A stretch of DNA of 64,000 nt, from assembly GCF_900156075.1 (NCBI RefSeq), contig NZ_FTMM01000013.1:25617-89616 (forward strand). Reading direction: 5' to 3'. This document shows positions 18,671-27,292 of this stretch, in pieces. The stretch comes from Chryseobacterium sp. RU37D (GTDB taxonomy: Bacteria > Bacteroidota > Bacteroidia > Flavobacteriales > Weeksellaceae). Every line of letters begins with the position of its first letter. Position 1 is the stretch's first letter. A program made the position numbers and the translations under genes. The notes beneath the pieces are model-generated. The model was not told the origin of the DNA. It did not search any database and saw nothing but the letters and a program-made list of their open reading frames with translations.

Positions 18671-19498
18671 ATGAAAAATACAATTGCCGCTGCCGCGTTT
18701 TCCTCGTTACTGACTTTTTCAGCATGTAAAAAGCCTGAAAATAATAGCATAGATAATCAAAAAATCGAGATTTCGGAGCCCGCAAAATTTACAGTTGATT
18801 CTGTAAAGATGAATGACTCTATAAAACTTACCGACTCATTAAAATTAAGGTTTACTTCAAAAATGCTGGTTTTTCCTACAATCAAAGATAAGAAATTGCT
18901 TGACAGTATTTATTTTGGAGATAAAAAAATTCAGGATTTTTCAAAGAAAGGGATTCAGGCTTTACTTGAAAAGAATAAAAATGAATATTTCAATACCGTA
19001 AAAAAAGATTCAAAAGACTGGCTCGCAGACATGACTTACGCTCAGGAATGGTATTCTAATAAAGGAATGGAAGTAAAATCAAATCTTAATGATTATCTCC
19101 ATATACAGTACGGATGGGGTTCTTATGAAGGGGGAGCCCATAACAATTATGGGTTTTCAGAAAGGGTTTTTGACCTTAAAAACAATAAAAAGGTTGAGCT
19201 TAAAGATATTACTTTGATGCCTAAAAATGATATTGAAAAATTATTAATGAAAAACATCAATAAAATGGGCGGCGGTGCAACCGATAAAAACGGAAAAGTA
19301 AACAACTCTGATATGCTTTTGGTAGATAAAATTCCGGTAACAGAGAATTTTTATTTTGACGAAAAAAATCTCTACTTTCATTACAGCCCATATGAAATTA
19401 CGGCTTTTGCGGCTGGGGATATTACGATTCCTATTTCTTGGGAAGAATTGAAAGGAAAGTTGAATTCTGACTTTCAAAAGAGGATGAATATCAAATAA
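18671..19498 (+). CDS. DUF3298 (RsiV-like) lipoprotein, copy 1
   Basis: The start MKNTIAAAAF was chosen to give a normal lipoprotein signal (LLTFSACKK, Cys19). The 275-residue protein has an N-terminal linker rich in DSIKL repeats. A domain follows with YGWGSYEGGAHNNY, VFDLKNNKKVELKDIT, FYFDEKNLYFHYSPYEIT and IPISWEELKGKL, the pattern of DUF3298 (PF11738). This domain is known from RsiV, where it binds lysozyme, and from PdaC of Bacillus. Here there is no sigma-factor-binding part and no enzyme domain, so a surface ligand-binding role, perhaps lysozyme inhibition, is an inference. It is the first of three tandem paralogues. Confidence 0.8.
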   Translation: MKNTIAAAAFSSLLTFSACKKPENNSIDNQKIEISEPAKFTVDSVKMNDSIKLTDSLKLRFTSKMLVFPTIKDKKLLDSIYFGDKKIQDFSKKGIQALLEKNKNEYFNTVKKDSKDWLADMTYAQEWYSNKGMEVKSNLNDYLHIQYGWGSYEGGAHNNYGFSERVFDLKNNKKVELKDITLMPKNDIEKLLMKNINKMGGGATDKNGKVNNSDMLLVDKIPVTENFYFDEKNLYFHYSPYEITAFAAGDITIPISWEELKGKLNSDFQKRMNIK

Positions 19499-19546
19499 TA
19501 GTGACTTGTGGTATATATTTTGTTGCTAAAGCAAAAACAACAAAAA

Positions 19547-20365
19547 ATGAAAAAAATCGCATCCACTGGAGCATTTTCTATGCTTCTTTTTTTCTTTTCG
19601 TGTAAAAAAAATGATGCCTTAAGAAATTCACCTGAAGTATCTCAATCTAGCATCAAAATTGATTCTTTGGTTGTAGAAGATTCTACGCAGCTTTTCAAAA
19701 CAGTTAAGCTTAATTATAAATCATCATTACGTCTCTTTCCTGAGCTCGAGGGTAAAAAAGTTTTGGACAGCATTTATTTTAAATATAAAGGAAATAAAGA
19801 TTTTTCAAAAAACGGACTTGAAAAAGCATTACAGACCGAGAAAAATAATTATTATGCAAAGCTAAAAGATCTTTATAAGGATGATGAAAATTATCTTAAT
19901 AATAATGAAAGTTGGATGCAGGACTTTGGAATGAAAGTGAAATCCAATCAGAATAATTATATGTACATTCAATACCGTTCTGAGTCTTTCTGGGGTGGGG
20001 CACACAGCAATTACGTTTATACAGATAAAGTTTTTGACCTACAAAATGATAAAAAAGTAGAGCTTTCTGACATTACTTCTATGCCTAGTGATGAGATCGA
20101 AAAATTATTAAAAGAGAAATCAAAGACGATAAGCAAAGGAAATGACGGAAATAATAAACCGTTGATGGTCTTTGACGAATTATATGATACAAAAAATAAG
20201 CTTTTGTTGAATAATTTCTACTTTGATGATAAGAACCTTTATTTTCATTACAGTCAGGAAGAAGTAGCACCTTATGTAATCGGAGATATTGTGATCCCGA
20301 TTTCCTGGGAAGAGTTGAAAGGAAAATTAAACCCTGAATTTCAGAAAAGAATGAAAATTAATTAA
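19547..20365 (+). CDS. DUF3298 (RsiV-like) lipoprotein, copy 2
   Basis: The start MKKIASTGAF gives a lipoprotein signal (LLFFFSCKK, Cys20); the 13 codons before it are not signal-like. The 272 residues parallel copy 1 closely. The shared parts are SESFWGGAHSNYVYTDKVFD, the DITSMPSDEIEKLL segment, FYFDDKNLYFHYSQEEVAPY and a nearly identical C-terminus (IPISWEELKGKLNPEFQKRM). It is only 48 bases after copy 1 and probably on the same transcript. The variable part is the N-terminal half, as expected after tandem duplication followed by divergence. Confidence 0.8.
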   Translation: MKKIASTGAFSMLLFFFSCKKNDALRNSPEVSQSSIKIDSLVVEDSTQLFKTVKLNYKSSLRLFPELEGKKVLDSIYFKYKGNKDFSKNGLEKALQTEKNNYYAKLKDLYKDDENYLNNNESWMQDFGMKVKSNQNNYMYIQYRSESFWGGAHSNYVYTDKVFDLQNDKKVELSDITSMPSDEIEKLLKEKSKTISKGNDGNNKPLMVFDELYDTKNKLLLNNFYFDDKNLYFHYSQEEVAPYVIGDIVIPISWEELKGKLNPEFQKRMKIN

Positions 20366-20580
20366 GTGAAAATTTTTCATTTTTTTAACGTTTTCGCTAA
20401 AGGTTGATTTAAGTTAAAAATAGAAATATAAAAATATGTAAATTGATAATAGTTTTAATTTAAATTGATGATATGGAGAAAGTAATTTTTGAGTACTTTT
20501 TTTATTGATAACCAGAATGTTATTTATTGTTTTAATGGAATAATATTTGTTCACGAATACTACAGAATATACTTTCACAA

Positions 20581-21375
20581 ATGAAAAAATACACTAAAGC
20601 TACATTATTATCGGGTTTATTGCTTATGACTCTTTCATGCAGTAAAAAAGAAAATTTAGAACAGAAAACGCAAGAAGGGAAGATGGAAGGTTTTCCTATT
20701 GATTCAATTTCTCTTAATGATTCAGAAAAAATCTTCGATTCTGTTACGATGAATTATTCATCAAAATTGTTGATCTTTCCAAGTCTGAAAGATAAAAAAC
20801 TGTTAGACAGTATTTATTTTGACAAAAAAGGATTAGCCGATTTCTCCAAAAAAGGATTGACGGATGTCTTCGGAAAAGAAACGGATGCTTATTTTGGTTC
20901 TGTAAAAAACAACCAGAAAAAAGCCGATACTCATTACAAACAGACTTGGGAACGCATTTCTAAAATGACGGAAAAGTCTTTTGTAAATGATTACCTGCAC
21001 ATCCAGTATTCTACAAAAGTGCTTATCGGAAAAACGCAAAGTACGTTAGAATATCAGGACAGGGTGTTTGATATTAAGAATAATACAAAAGTACAGTTAA
21101 GCGATATCACTACGGCATCAAAAGAAAAATTATCTCAGCTTCTTGAAAAGAATTTTGATAAAAATGAGAAAAAAATAAAGTTTGCTGATCTTACGATGAA
21201 GAAAATTTCTCCGAATAACAATTTTTACTTTGATGATAAGAACCTTTATTTCCATTATAACCTGGATGTTTTTATGCCGGGTTACCCAATGGGAGATGTT
21301 GTGGTTCCGGTACCTTTGGAGGAATTGAAAGCGGATCTTACCCCAGCGTTTAAAGAAAGAATGAAAATTAAATAA
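20581..21375 (+). CDS. DUF3298 (RsiV-like) lipoprotein, copy 3
   Basis: This 264-residue lipoprotein (MTLSCSKKE, Cys20) is the most divergent of the three. It keeps VFDIKNNTKVQLSDIT, FYFDDKNLYFHYNLD and a C-terminal PVPLEELKADLTPAFKERM, but the GGAH motif of the other two copies is missing (IGKTQSTLEYQDR instead). A 215-base AT-rich gap separates it from copy 2, so it may have its own promoter. It is followed by a hairpin terminator at 21381. Confidence 0.75.
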   Translation: MKKYTKATLLSGLLLMTLSCSKKENLEQKTQEGKMEGFPIDSISLNDSEKIFDSVTMNYSSKLLIFPSLKDKKLLDSIYFDKKGLADFSKKGLTDVFGKETDAYFGSVKNNQKKADTHYKQTWERISKMTEKSFVNDYLHIQYSTKVLIGKTQSTLEYQDRVFDIKNNTKVQLSDITTASKEKLSQLLEKNFDKNEKKIKFADLTMKKISPNNNFYFDDKNLYFHYNLDVFMPGYPMGDVVVPVPLEELKADLTPAFKERMKIK

Positions 21376-21380
21376 TATTA

Positions 21381-21407
21381 ATGCTTCCGGTTTGGAAGCA
21401 TTTTTTA
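21381..21407 (+). terminator. terminator after the DUF3298 cluster
   Basis: ATGCTTCC (21381-21388) and GGAAGCAT (21394-21401) with a five-base loop are followed by a T run. A TATTTTTG box at 21406-21413 overlaps its tail and may start the next gene. Confidence 0.85.
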
Positions 21408-21413
21408 TTTTTG
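21406..21413 (+). promoter_or_regulatory. -7 box for the diacylglycerol-kinase-family gene
   Basis: TATTTTTG fits TAnnTTTG and ends five bases before the ATG at 21419. If used, the message would be nearly leaderless. Confidence 0.4.
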
Positions 21414-21418
21414 TAATA

Positions 21419-22270
21419 ATGGAAAGAGTAGCTTTTATCATCAATCCTTTTTCGGCCAAAAAAAATTATCAGTCGTTTCTTAATGAGCTGAAAACTAAAG
21501 TGCAAAATCCTTTGTATTATATTTCAGAATCGATTTTGGGAACGGACAAATTTATTCAAAAGCATTTTAATGATGTAGATATTTTTGTAGCAATAGGAGG
21601 TGACGGAACTATTTCAACCATTGCTTCAAATCTTATTAATACAGATAAAATCCTGGCTATCTTTCCGGCCGGTTCAGGAAATGGTTTTTCTAATGAAACT
21701 AAATTCAGTAAAAATCTAGATGAGCTACTAGAGAAAATCAGGCTAAAAAACTCAAGAAAAATAGATACTTTTACGGTGAATGACAAACTTTCTATTAATG
21801 TTTCCGGAACTGGTTTCGATGGGAAAGTGGTAAAAGAATTTGAAAAAACAGATCGTGGATTTAAAAATTATATTAAAGTTTCTCTGAAAACATTTTTCAA
21901 TTATAAACCTATTAAGGTTAAGTTTTTTAATGAAAAATATCAGCAGTACAACGGAAAATATTTAATGGTCAATATTGCGAACACTCGTCAATTTGGAAAT
22001 AACGCTTACATTGCGCCACAGGCAAGTAAAAGTGACGGCCTGGTTGATATGGTTTTAGTGAAAAAGTTTCCGCTGACCTATTCTCCACTTTTCGCATTCC
22101 GAATGTTTACAAAAAGACTGAAAGATGATGGCTACGTTACTTATCTTCCTGTTTCTGAAATCGAATTTAAAGTAAATACAAAAAACTGGCATCTGGACGG
22201 GGAATTCAATAAACTAAAATCTCCAATTCATATCAAAGTGCAGCCTTCGAGCCTGAATATTTTGGTTTAG
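21419..22270 (+). CDS. diacylglycerol/sphingosine kinase family lipid kinase
   Basis: The start MERVAFIINPFSAKKN was chosen since the family begins with this strand and the nine earlier codons lie in the terminator. The 283 residues have the DAGK catalytic signature VAIGGDGTISTIAS (about 59-72) and the PAGSGNGF loop that binds ATP. A C-terminal beta-sandwich carries MVNIANTRQFGNNAYIAPQA and LVDMVLV. Members phosphorylate diacylglycerol or related lipids at the inner membrane. The exact substrate cannot be told from the sequence. Confidence 0.85.
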   Translation: MERVAFIINPFSAKKNYQSFLNELKTKVQNPLYYISESILGTDKFIQKHFNDVDIFVAIGGDGTISTIASNLINTDKILAIFPAGSGNGFSNETKFSKNLDELLEKIRLKNSRKIDTFTVNDKLSINVSGTGFDGKVVKEFEKTDRGFKNYIKVSLKTFFNYKPIKVKFFNEKYQQYNGKYLMVNIANTRQFGNNAYIAPQASKSDGLVDMVLVKKFPLTYSPLFAFRMFTKRLKDDGYVTYLPVSEIEFKVNTKNWHLDGEFNKLKSPIHIKVQPSSLNILV

Positions 22271-22331
22271 GTAATGAGAATAAAATATTTCTGGAGGAGA
22301 AAAGGGATTCCATAAGCAAATAAATATACAC

Positions 22332-22413
22332 TTTTGTCATTCCATAAGAATCCAGACTCATTTTGTAGCAATTTGTTTAATGTCTTTGTCGAGATTTCTA
22401 CGAAATGACAAAA
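22332..22413. repeat. palindromic dispersed-type repeat
   Basis: TTTTGTCATTCCATAAGAATC (22332-22352) and, in inverse orientation, GATTTCTACGAAATGACAAAA (about 22393-22413) form an imperfect inverted repeat of about 21 bp around a spacer. The core GTCATTCC...GAAATGAC resembles palindromes found many times in intergenic DNA of this group. That is from memory; only one copy is in the window. The 22271-22619 interval has no gene. Confidence 0.5.
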
Positions 22414-22487
22414 ACTTTATGTAGTAATTGTTATTCAATAAGGGATTACTATAACCCTAGCCCTGATCGCAGCATTTGTCTGAGCTC

Positions 22488-22542
22488 ATTTTTATATTTT
22501 TTGGCGCGGCAGCGAAGCTGCCGCGCCAAAAAATATAAAAAT
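22488..22542. terminator. long perfect hairpin, bidirectional terminator
   Basis: The 26-bp arms (22488-22513 and 22517-22542) with a GAA loop consist of a GC-rich core (TTGGCGCGGCAGC and its complement) flanked by A/T tracts that pair with each other. It can stop both the kinase transcript and the symporter transcript coming from the other side. Its GGCGCGGC core recurs in the hairpin at 23969. Confidence 0.85.
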
Positions 22543-22619
22543 AACGAGTGCGGAGAGCGGGAGATAGCTTCTTTAAAAAATTATATATACAATTTGATAT
22601 AATTAAAAATTTCCCAAAA

Positions 22620-23899
22620 TTAAACTTCCAGTTTTTTCTCAACTTTATTCGGATGATTTAAACAATAATTGAGCTGGTCTTTATCCAACTGTCTTTCCCA
22701 GTTTGCGACAACAACTGTTGCTACAGAATTTCCGATAACATTTGTAAGGGCACGGCACTCACTCATAAATTTATCGATTCCTAAAATCAGGGTCATTCCG
22801 GCGATGGGAATTTCGGGAACGACTGCCAAAGTCGCAGCCAATGTCACAAAACCGGCTCCTGTAACCCCTGCAGCACCTTTGGAACTTAACATCGCTACCA
22901 AAAGCAGCATAATTTGCTTTTCAATCGGAAGATGGATGTTCAAAGCCTGAGCGATAAAAAGTGAGGCTAATGTCATGTAAATATTGGTTCCATCGAGATT
23001 GAAAGAGTATCCAGTAGGAACAACAAGACCGACAATTGCTCTGGAACAACCTGCTTTTTCCATCTTTTCCATAATTCCGGGAAGTGCAGATTCTGAGGAA
23101 CTTGTACCTAAAACTAAAAGCAATTCTTCTTTCAGATAATATAATAATTTGAAAATATTGAATCCGTTATACCATGCTACAGCTCCCAAAACCAAAATCA
23201 CGAAAAGGGCAGAAGTAATGTAAAAAGTTCCGACTAAAAAGATGAGATTCAGAACAGAATGAAGCCCGTATTTTCCGATAGTGAAAGCCATGCTCCGAAA
23301 GCACCGATGGGTGCCAGTTTCATCAGCATGTGAACAATTTTGAATACCGGAGTGGAAAGATCCTGCAAAAATTCGGTTACTTTCTGACTTTTTTCTTTTG
23401 TTAAAACCAAAGCAACTCCCATTAAAATCGCAACCAAAAGCACTTGCAGAATGTTTTCTCCAACCAGCGGACTGAAGAGAGTTTCAGGAATAATATTCAT
23501 GATAAAACCTGTAAGTGTGGTTTCATGAGCTTTCTGCTGGTATTGTGAAACGTCTCCGGAGAGGGTAGAAGGATCGATATTCAAACCATGGCCTGGCTGC
23601 AGAATATTTCCTACGACTAAACCGATAACTAATGCTAAAGTTGAAAACGTTAAGAAATAGATCATTGCTTTTACGGCAATTCTTCCAACTTTTTTAAGAT
23701 CGGTCATGTGTGCGATTCCTAAAGTCAGGGTAATGAAAATCACCGGAGCGATAATCATTTTTACCAGTTTGATGAATCCGTCGCCGAGAGGTTTCATTTT
23801 TTCACCCAGCTCAGGATAAAACATTCCCAACAGAATTCCCACAATGATGGCTATAATTACCTGAAAATAAAGCTGCTTGTAAAGTTGTTTTGCTTTCAA
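22620..23899 (-). pseudogene. dicarboxylate/amino acid:cation symporter (DAACS), frameshifted
   Basis: Two adjoining frames encode one DctA/GltP-type transporter of about 426 residues. The N-terminal half (23249-23899, starting [13 protein letters not shown]) reads well up to [11 protein letters not shown], then runs out of frame. The C-terminal half (22620-23291) resumes with [16 protein letters not shown], which is the expected continuation. The junction near 23289-23291 lacks one A (GGAGCATGGC where GGAGCAATGGC would keep frame). The C-terminal half keeps family motifs ([37 protein letters not shown]). It would import C4-dicarboxylates or glutamate/aspartate with H+ or Na+. It may be a true pseudogene or a sequence error; the rest is undamaged, which suggests a recent event. 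Confidence 0.85.
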
Positions 23900-23968
23900 A
23901 AGTTTATTGATTTTAAAAGGCGAAAATTAATGAAATTTACCTTTAAATATGACAAAAGTCAGGAAAAG

Positions 23969-23997
23969 TTTCGGCGCGGCTGAAAGCCGCGCCGAAA
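23969..23997. terminator. GC-rich hairpin between the symporter and TauE-like genes
   Basis: TTTCGGCGCGGCT and AGCCGCGCCGAAA form a 13-bp stem with a GAA loop. It lies downstream of the TauE-like gene on the minus strand. It shares core and loop with the hairpin at 22488. Confidence 0.75.
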
Positions 23998-24039
23998 ATA
24001 TTAACTACGTGTAATAATTTGCCTTTTTAGCTTTTATCC

Positions 24040-25080
24040 CTATTGTATTTCTAATTTTTTGATCATTAGATTGTTTTTATAACAGTAAAATTCATAAGTA
24101 GGCTGCTGGCCAAAAGAGAAAACTTTTTCTATATAAATGGTATCGTATTGATTTTTTATCCCATTATATTTTTCCTTAAGAATATTGGGCAATTCATCAG
24201 ATTTAATAGGTCGTTCTACTTCAAAACCGTCATCAAAAGCAAATTCTATAATGAAATCAGTATTTCTCCATGAAATGATAGATTCTGATTCAGAGGTTTT
24301 ATGAACTGTAGATAAAGAAATCTTGTCTTGCTGTATTATTTTATCTGAGGTTCCCAGTAATAATAAAATTCCGGACAAAACCATTGCCCCGTAACCAATT
24401 TTCTTGAATAAAAACTCACTTAAATAGGGAAGAATATATTTTACTGTATAAGACGAGAGGATCGTTGCAATAGCAATTGTAAGTCCCAACCATAGTGATG
24501 TAGAAGAATATAAGCCAAGAGAAATATAAATTATGAGTTTAATTAAATGGAGAAAAACTTCATTTGCCGCTCTTGTTGCTACGATTTCTTCCTTTTTAAG
24601 CCCGAATCTAAGATAAAATCGATTGAATAATAAACCAATTGCACCTGTAATTCCAGAAATAAAACCTGCAAAAAAACCTATAACAGCTAAGAGGAATTTA
24701 AAATATGGTTTTTGATTTTCTTTCTGCAATTTTTTAGTTTTAAATAGTTCCGGTAAATTGGCAATAAGAAAAAATGCAACAATTAATTGAAGATAATTAG
24801 GGTTGACATATTTAATAAGATAAGCTCCTAGCAATACGGCCGGAATCGAGAAAGGAACAAACCAAAAGAAAATATGCCATTTAATATGCTTTTTAAAAAC
24901 AGAAATTCTGGATACAGAACTGGTAAAAGTACCTATCGTTAATGAAAAGGGAACGACTGAACTTGGCAAAAGCAAATTTAAAATAGGAATTAAAATCAGA
25001 CTTGCCCCACCACCACAGATTGCACTGATCCAAAAAGCTATTACGGTTCCTAAAAATAGAAGTATGATGTTTAAGGTCAT
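24040..25080 (-). CDS. TauE/SafE-family membrane transporter with C-terminal soluble extension
   Basis: The first 255 or so residues form about eight membrane helices with the TauE/SafE (DUF81) pattern: ISAICGGGASLILIPILNLLL near the N-terminus and GFISGITGAIGLLFN in the middle repeat. Members export sulfite, sulfoacetate or other organic anions; the substrate here is unknown. The last 90 residues (after about 256) are a hydrophilic, non-transporter tail containing WRNTDFIIEFAFDDGFEVERP, unusual for the family. The gene is ten bases from the PAP2 gene and may be transcribed with it and the two-component genes upstream. Confidence 0.8.
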   Translation of the reverse strand: MTLNIILLFLGTVIAFWISAICGGGASLILIPILNLLLPSSVVPFSLTIGTFTSSVSRISVFKKHIKWHIFFWFVPFSIPAVLLGAYLIKYVNPNYLQLIVAFFLIANLPELFKTKKLQKENQKPYFKFLLAVIGFFAGFISGITGAIGLLFNRFYLRFGLKKEEIVATRAANEVFLHLIKLIIYISLGLYSSTSLWLGLTIAIATILSSYTVKYILPYLSEFLFKKIGYGAMVLSGILLLLGTSDKIIQQDKISLSTVHKTSESESIISWRNTDFIIEFAFDDGFEVERPIKSDELPNILKEKYNGIKNQYDTIYIEKVFSFGQQPTYEFYCYKNNLMIKKLEIQ

Positions 25081-25090
25081 GACAAATGAT

Positions 25091-25873
25091 TTAAAAGTTC
25101 TTTACAAGACTAATTCCGGTATTCCCATTTTGGTAGTAAGGCATAATCATGGTTTGGTTTTTCTCTTTTTTACTACCTAAAAAATGATTGATTTTAGGAT
25201 ATAGCCAATAAGCTAATTCTGTAGATAAGATACCGAAACCTGCACCTCCGACAACATCCCCGAGCCAATGTTTATTATTCAACATTCTATATGCAGCCGT
25301 AAAAACTGCAAATGAATAGCCGGAAATTCCTAGTAGAAAATTGGTGTCTTTATATTCTCGGAACATAAACTGAGCAGAAGCAAAAGCCATGGCAGTATGA
25401 CCGGAAGGAAAAGATAAATTATTAGAAAAATCAGGTCTTTCTTCTTTTATAATATGTTTAAGAGGAAGGATGAAGGCAGTTGTAATCATTAATGAAGTAC
25501 CATAAATAATAGTTCTTTCTTTAAAATTATGTTTTCCCTTTACTCCAAGAGCATTTAAGCCATATACCAAAACTCCTGGAGCATATTGCGTATAATTGTC
25601 CAGTCTTATGTGATCCGGTTTATGCTCACTGATTTCATATTGAGTGGAAAAGTTAAGCTGTTTCAAATCTTTTATAGTCAAACTCGCAACTCCATAAGAG
25701 ATTAAAGCTGCAGGTACAATTAGTTTTTTATAACTTAACTGATGGGTTTTATCTTCTGAGTTAAATTTTGAAACTATACTGTCTTGAGTTTGGTTGATTT
25801 CTAAGCTGTCTTGTGCGTAAACTTTCTGAAAGCATACAATAATAATGAGTATGCTTGATACTAAACCTTTCAT
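25091..25873 (-). CDS. secreted PAP2-family phosphatase
   Basis: The start MKGLVSSILIIIVCFQKVYAQ gives a signal peptide; the 15 earlier codons do not. The 260 residues contain the three PAP2 motifs: KHIIKEERPDF, FPSGHTAMAF and YRMLNNKHWLGDV (Arg-x5-His-x3-Asp). Membrane segments surround them. Members remove phosphate from lipids such as undecaprenyl pyrophosphate, phosphatidic acid or lipid A in the periplasm. It follows the sensor kinase gene after about 70 bases, which suggests that the two-component system controls it, as in envelope-remodelling operons; that link is inference. Confidence 0.85.
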   Translation of the reverse strand: MKGLVSSILIIIVCFQKVYAQDSLEINQTQDSIVSKFNSEDKTHQLSYKKLIVPAALISYGVASLTIKDLKQLNFSTQYEISEHKPDHIRLDNYTQYAPGVLVYGLNALGVKGKHNFKERTIIYGTSLMITTAFILPLKHIIKEERPDFSNNLSFPSGHTAMAFASAQFMFREYKDTNFLLGISGYSFAVFTAAYRMLNNKHWLGDVVGGAGFGILSTELAYWLYPKINHFLGSKKEKNQTMIMPYYQNGNTGISLVKNF

Positions 25874-25942
25874 ATGATATTTTATGTCTTTTAGGTTAAT
25901 GATGACACAAAATTGCAACCCAATTTAGGAGAAACTTTGAAT

Positions 25943-27229
25943 TTAGAACTTTATAGAGAAAATATGGTGGTGGTTTTCAAATGTATAGTTGATTTCCCAC
26001 TTTTGAAATCTACAGATTTCATTGATGATGGCTAATCCTAAACCACTTCCGTTATTATCAGAAGACAGCCTTGAAAATCTTTTGAATAAAGAATCTGTAT
26101 TAAGTTTTTCTGTTCCGGAATTTGAAACTTCAAAAAAAGATTCAGTTAAGAGTACGGAAATTGAACCATTGGGAAGCGTATGACGGATTGCATTAATTAA
26201 TAAATTATTGATGAGAATTTCACAAAGTCCATTATTTCCAAGAACTTCAATTTTCGGATGAATTGATGAATGGGTAGTAAGATTTTTCTGATTAAAATGC
26301 TCTTCAAACACTTCAAGACTTTGACTTACTAAAACATCAAACTCAATTTTCTCTGAATTATTAAACTGACTGTTACCTATTTTGGCAAGAAGAAGAAGAT
26401 TTTTGTTAATTCTCGAACTACGTGTTAAAGCTTTATTGATATCCTCTGCAATCAAATACTGTTCCTCCGTTAAGCTTTCATTTTGAAGCAGTAGATCTAT
26501 TTTGTGCTTAATGATTGTTAATGGAGTCTGTAGCTCATGCGAAGCGTTTTCGGTAAACTCTTTTTGAGCCTTATATACAGATACACTGTGTTCTATGAGT
26601 TCTTGTAATGACTCATGAAGTTCTTCAAATTCGACGGTATCTGTTTTTTCAAACTCAATGTGATAGTGGTTGTTCAGATTAAATTTTTTAAGTTTTTCTA
26701 ATGTATTTCTAAACGGTTTCCAAATACTTACAGAGAGTTTTCGATTGATAAATAATAAACCTGAAGCAATGACAATAAAGAAAAAAATAGTTGTTACAGC
26801 AATCACAGAGATAGTTTCCTGTGACTCTTCAATGTTGGTCTGTACCGTAAACAGAAATGGTCTATTATTAATATAAACAGTTTTTTTTAAGCATCTGTAA
26901 TTTTCTATTTCGTGTTTTATGGCAAAATTCTTTTGCTTTTTTATCGTAAAATATGAGTCTTTATGCGAAACATCTTCGGGAATACTTTCAATGTTTGTTT
27001 CAGGTTGAATACGGTTCCAAAGCCTTATACTTTCATGTAATTCAGCATCGGAAAGCTTTAGTAAGTTAAATTCATAAGCGGTTTTCTCTGCAACGGTTTT
27101 ATTATGCTCATCCAATTCACTTTCCCAAACTGTATTTACTACCAGATAATAAATAGGAATACTTATTATCAGTACGATAAGTACATAAATGATAAAAGGC
27201 TTTGTCGCTTTGCTTAATAATGGTTTCAA
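25943..27229 (-). CDS. sensor histidine kinase
   Basis: This 428-residue inner-membrane kinase has two membrane helices (about residues 11-31 and 143-163) around a periplasmic sensor domain of about 110 residues. A HAMP-like linker follows, then the phosphoacceptor His in FTENASHELQTPLTIIKHK (H-box), an N-box (LINNLLINAIRH), and a G-box (GSGLGLAIINEI). The signal is unknown. It lies 63 bases after the response regulator gene, and the two form a pair of the OmpR/EnvZ type. Confidence 0.93.
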   Translation of the reverse strand: MKPLLSKATKPFIIYVLIVLIISIPIYYLVVNTVWESELDEHNKTVAEKTAYEFNLLKLSDAELHESIRLWNRIQPETNIESIPEDVSHKDSYFTIKKQKNFAIKHEIENYRCLKKTVYINNRPFLFTVQTNIEESQETISVIAVTTIFFFIVIASGLLFINRKLSVSIWKPFRNTLEKLKKFNLNNHYHIEFEKTDTVEFEELHESLQELIEHSVSVYKAQKEFTENASHELQTPLTIIKHKIDLLLQNESLTEEQYLIAEDINKALTRSSRINKNLLLLAKIGNSQFNNSEKIEFDVLVSQSLEVFEEHFNQKNLTTHSSIHPKIEVLGNNGLCEILINNLLINAIRHTLPNGSISVLLTESFFEVSNSGTEKLNTDSLFKRFSRLSSDNNGSGLGLAIINEICRFQKWEINYTFENHHHIFSIKF

Positions 27230-27292
27230 AATAAAATGTTGAGATAATATAAGTTATGATTTTTTGAAATAGATTTTTTTGTTAATTTTTCA

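Noticed and set aside
22405..22602. 65-codon plus-strand frame after the lipid kinase gene
   Set aside because: It runs through the palindromic repeats and hairpin at 22488, so it is not a plausible gene.
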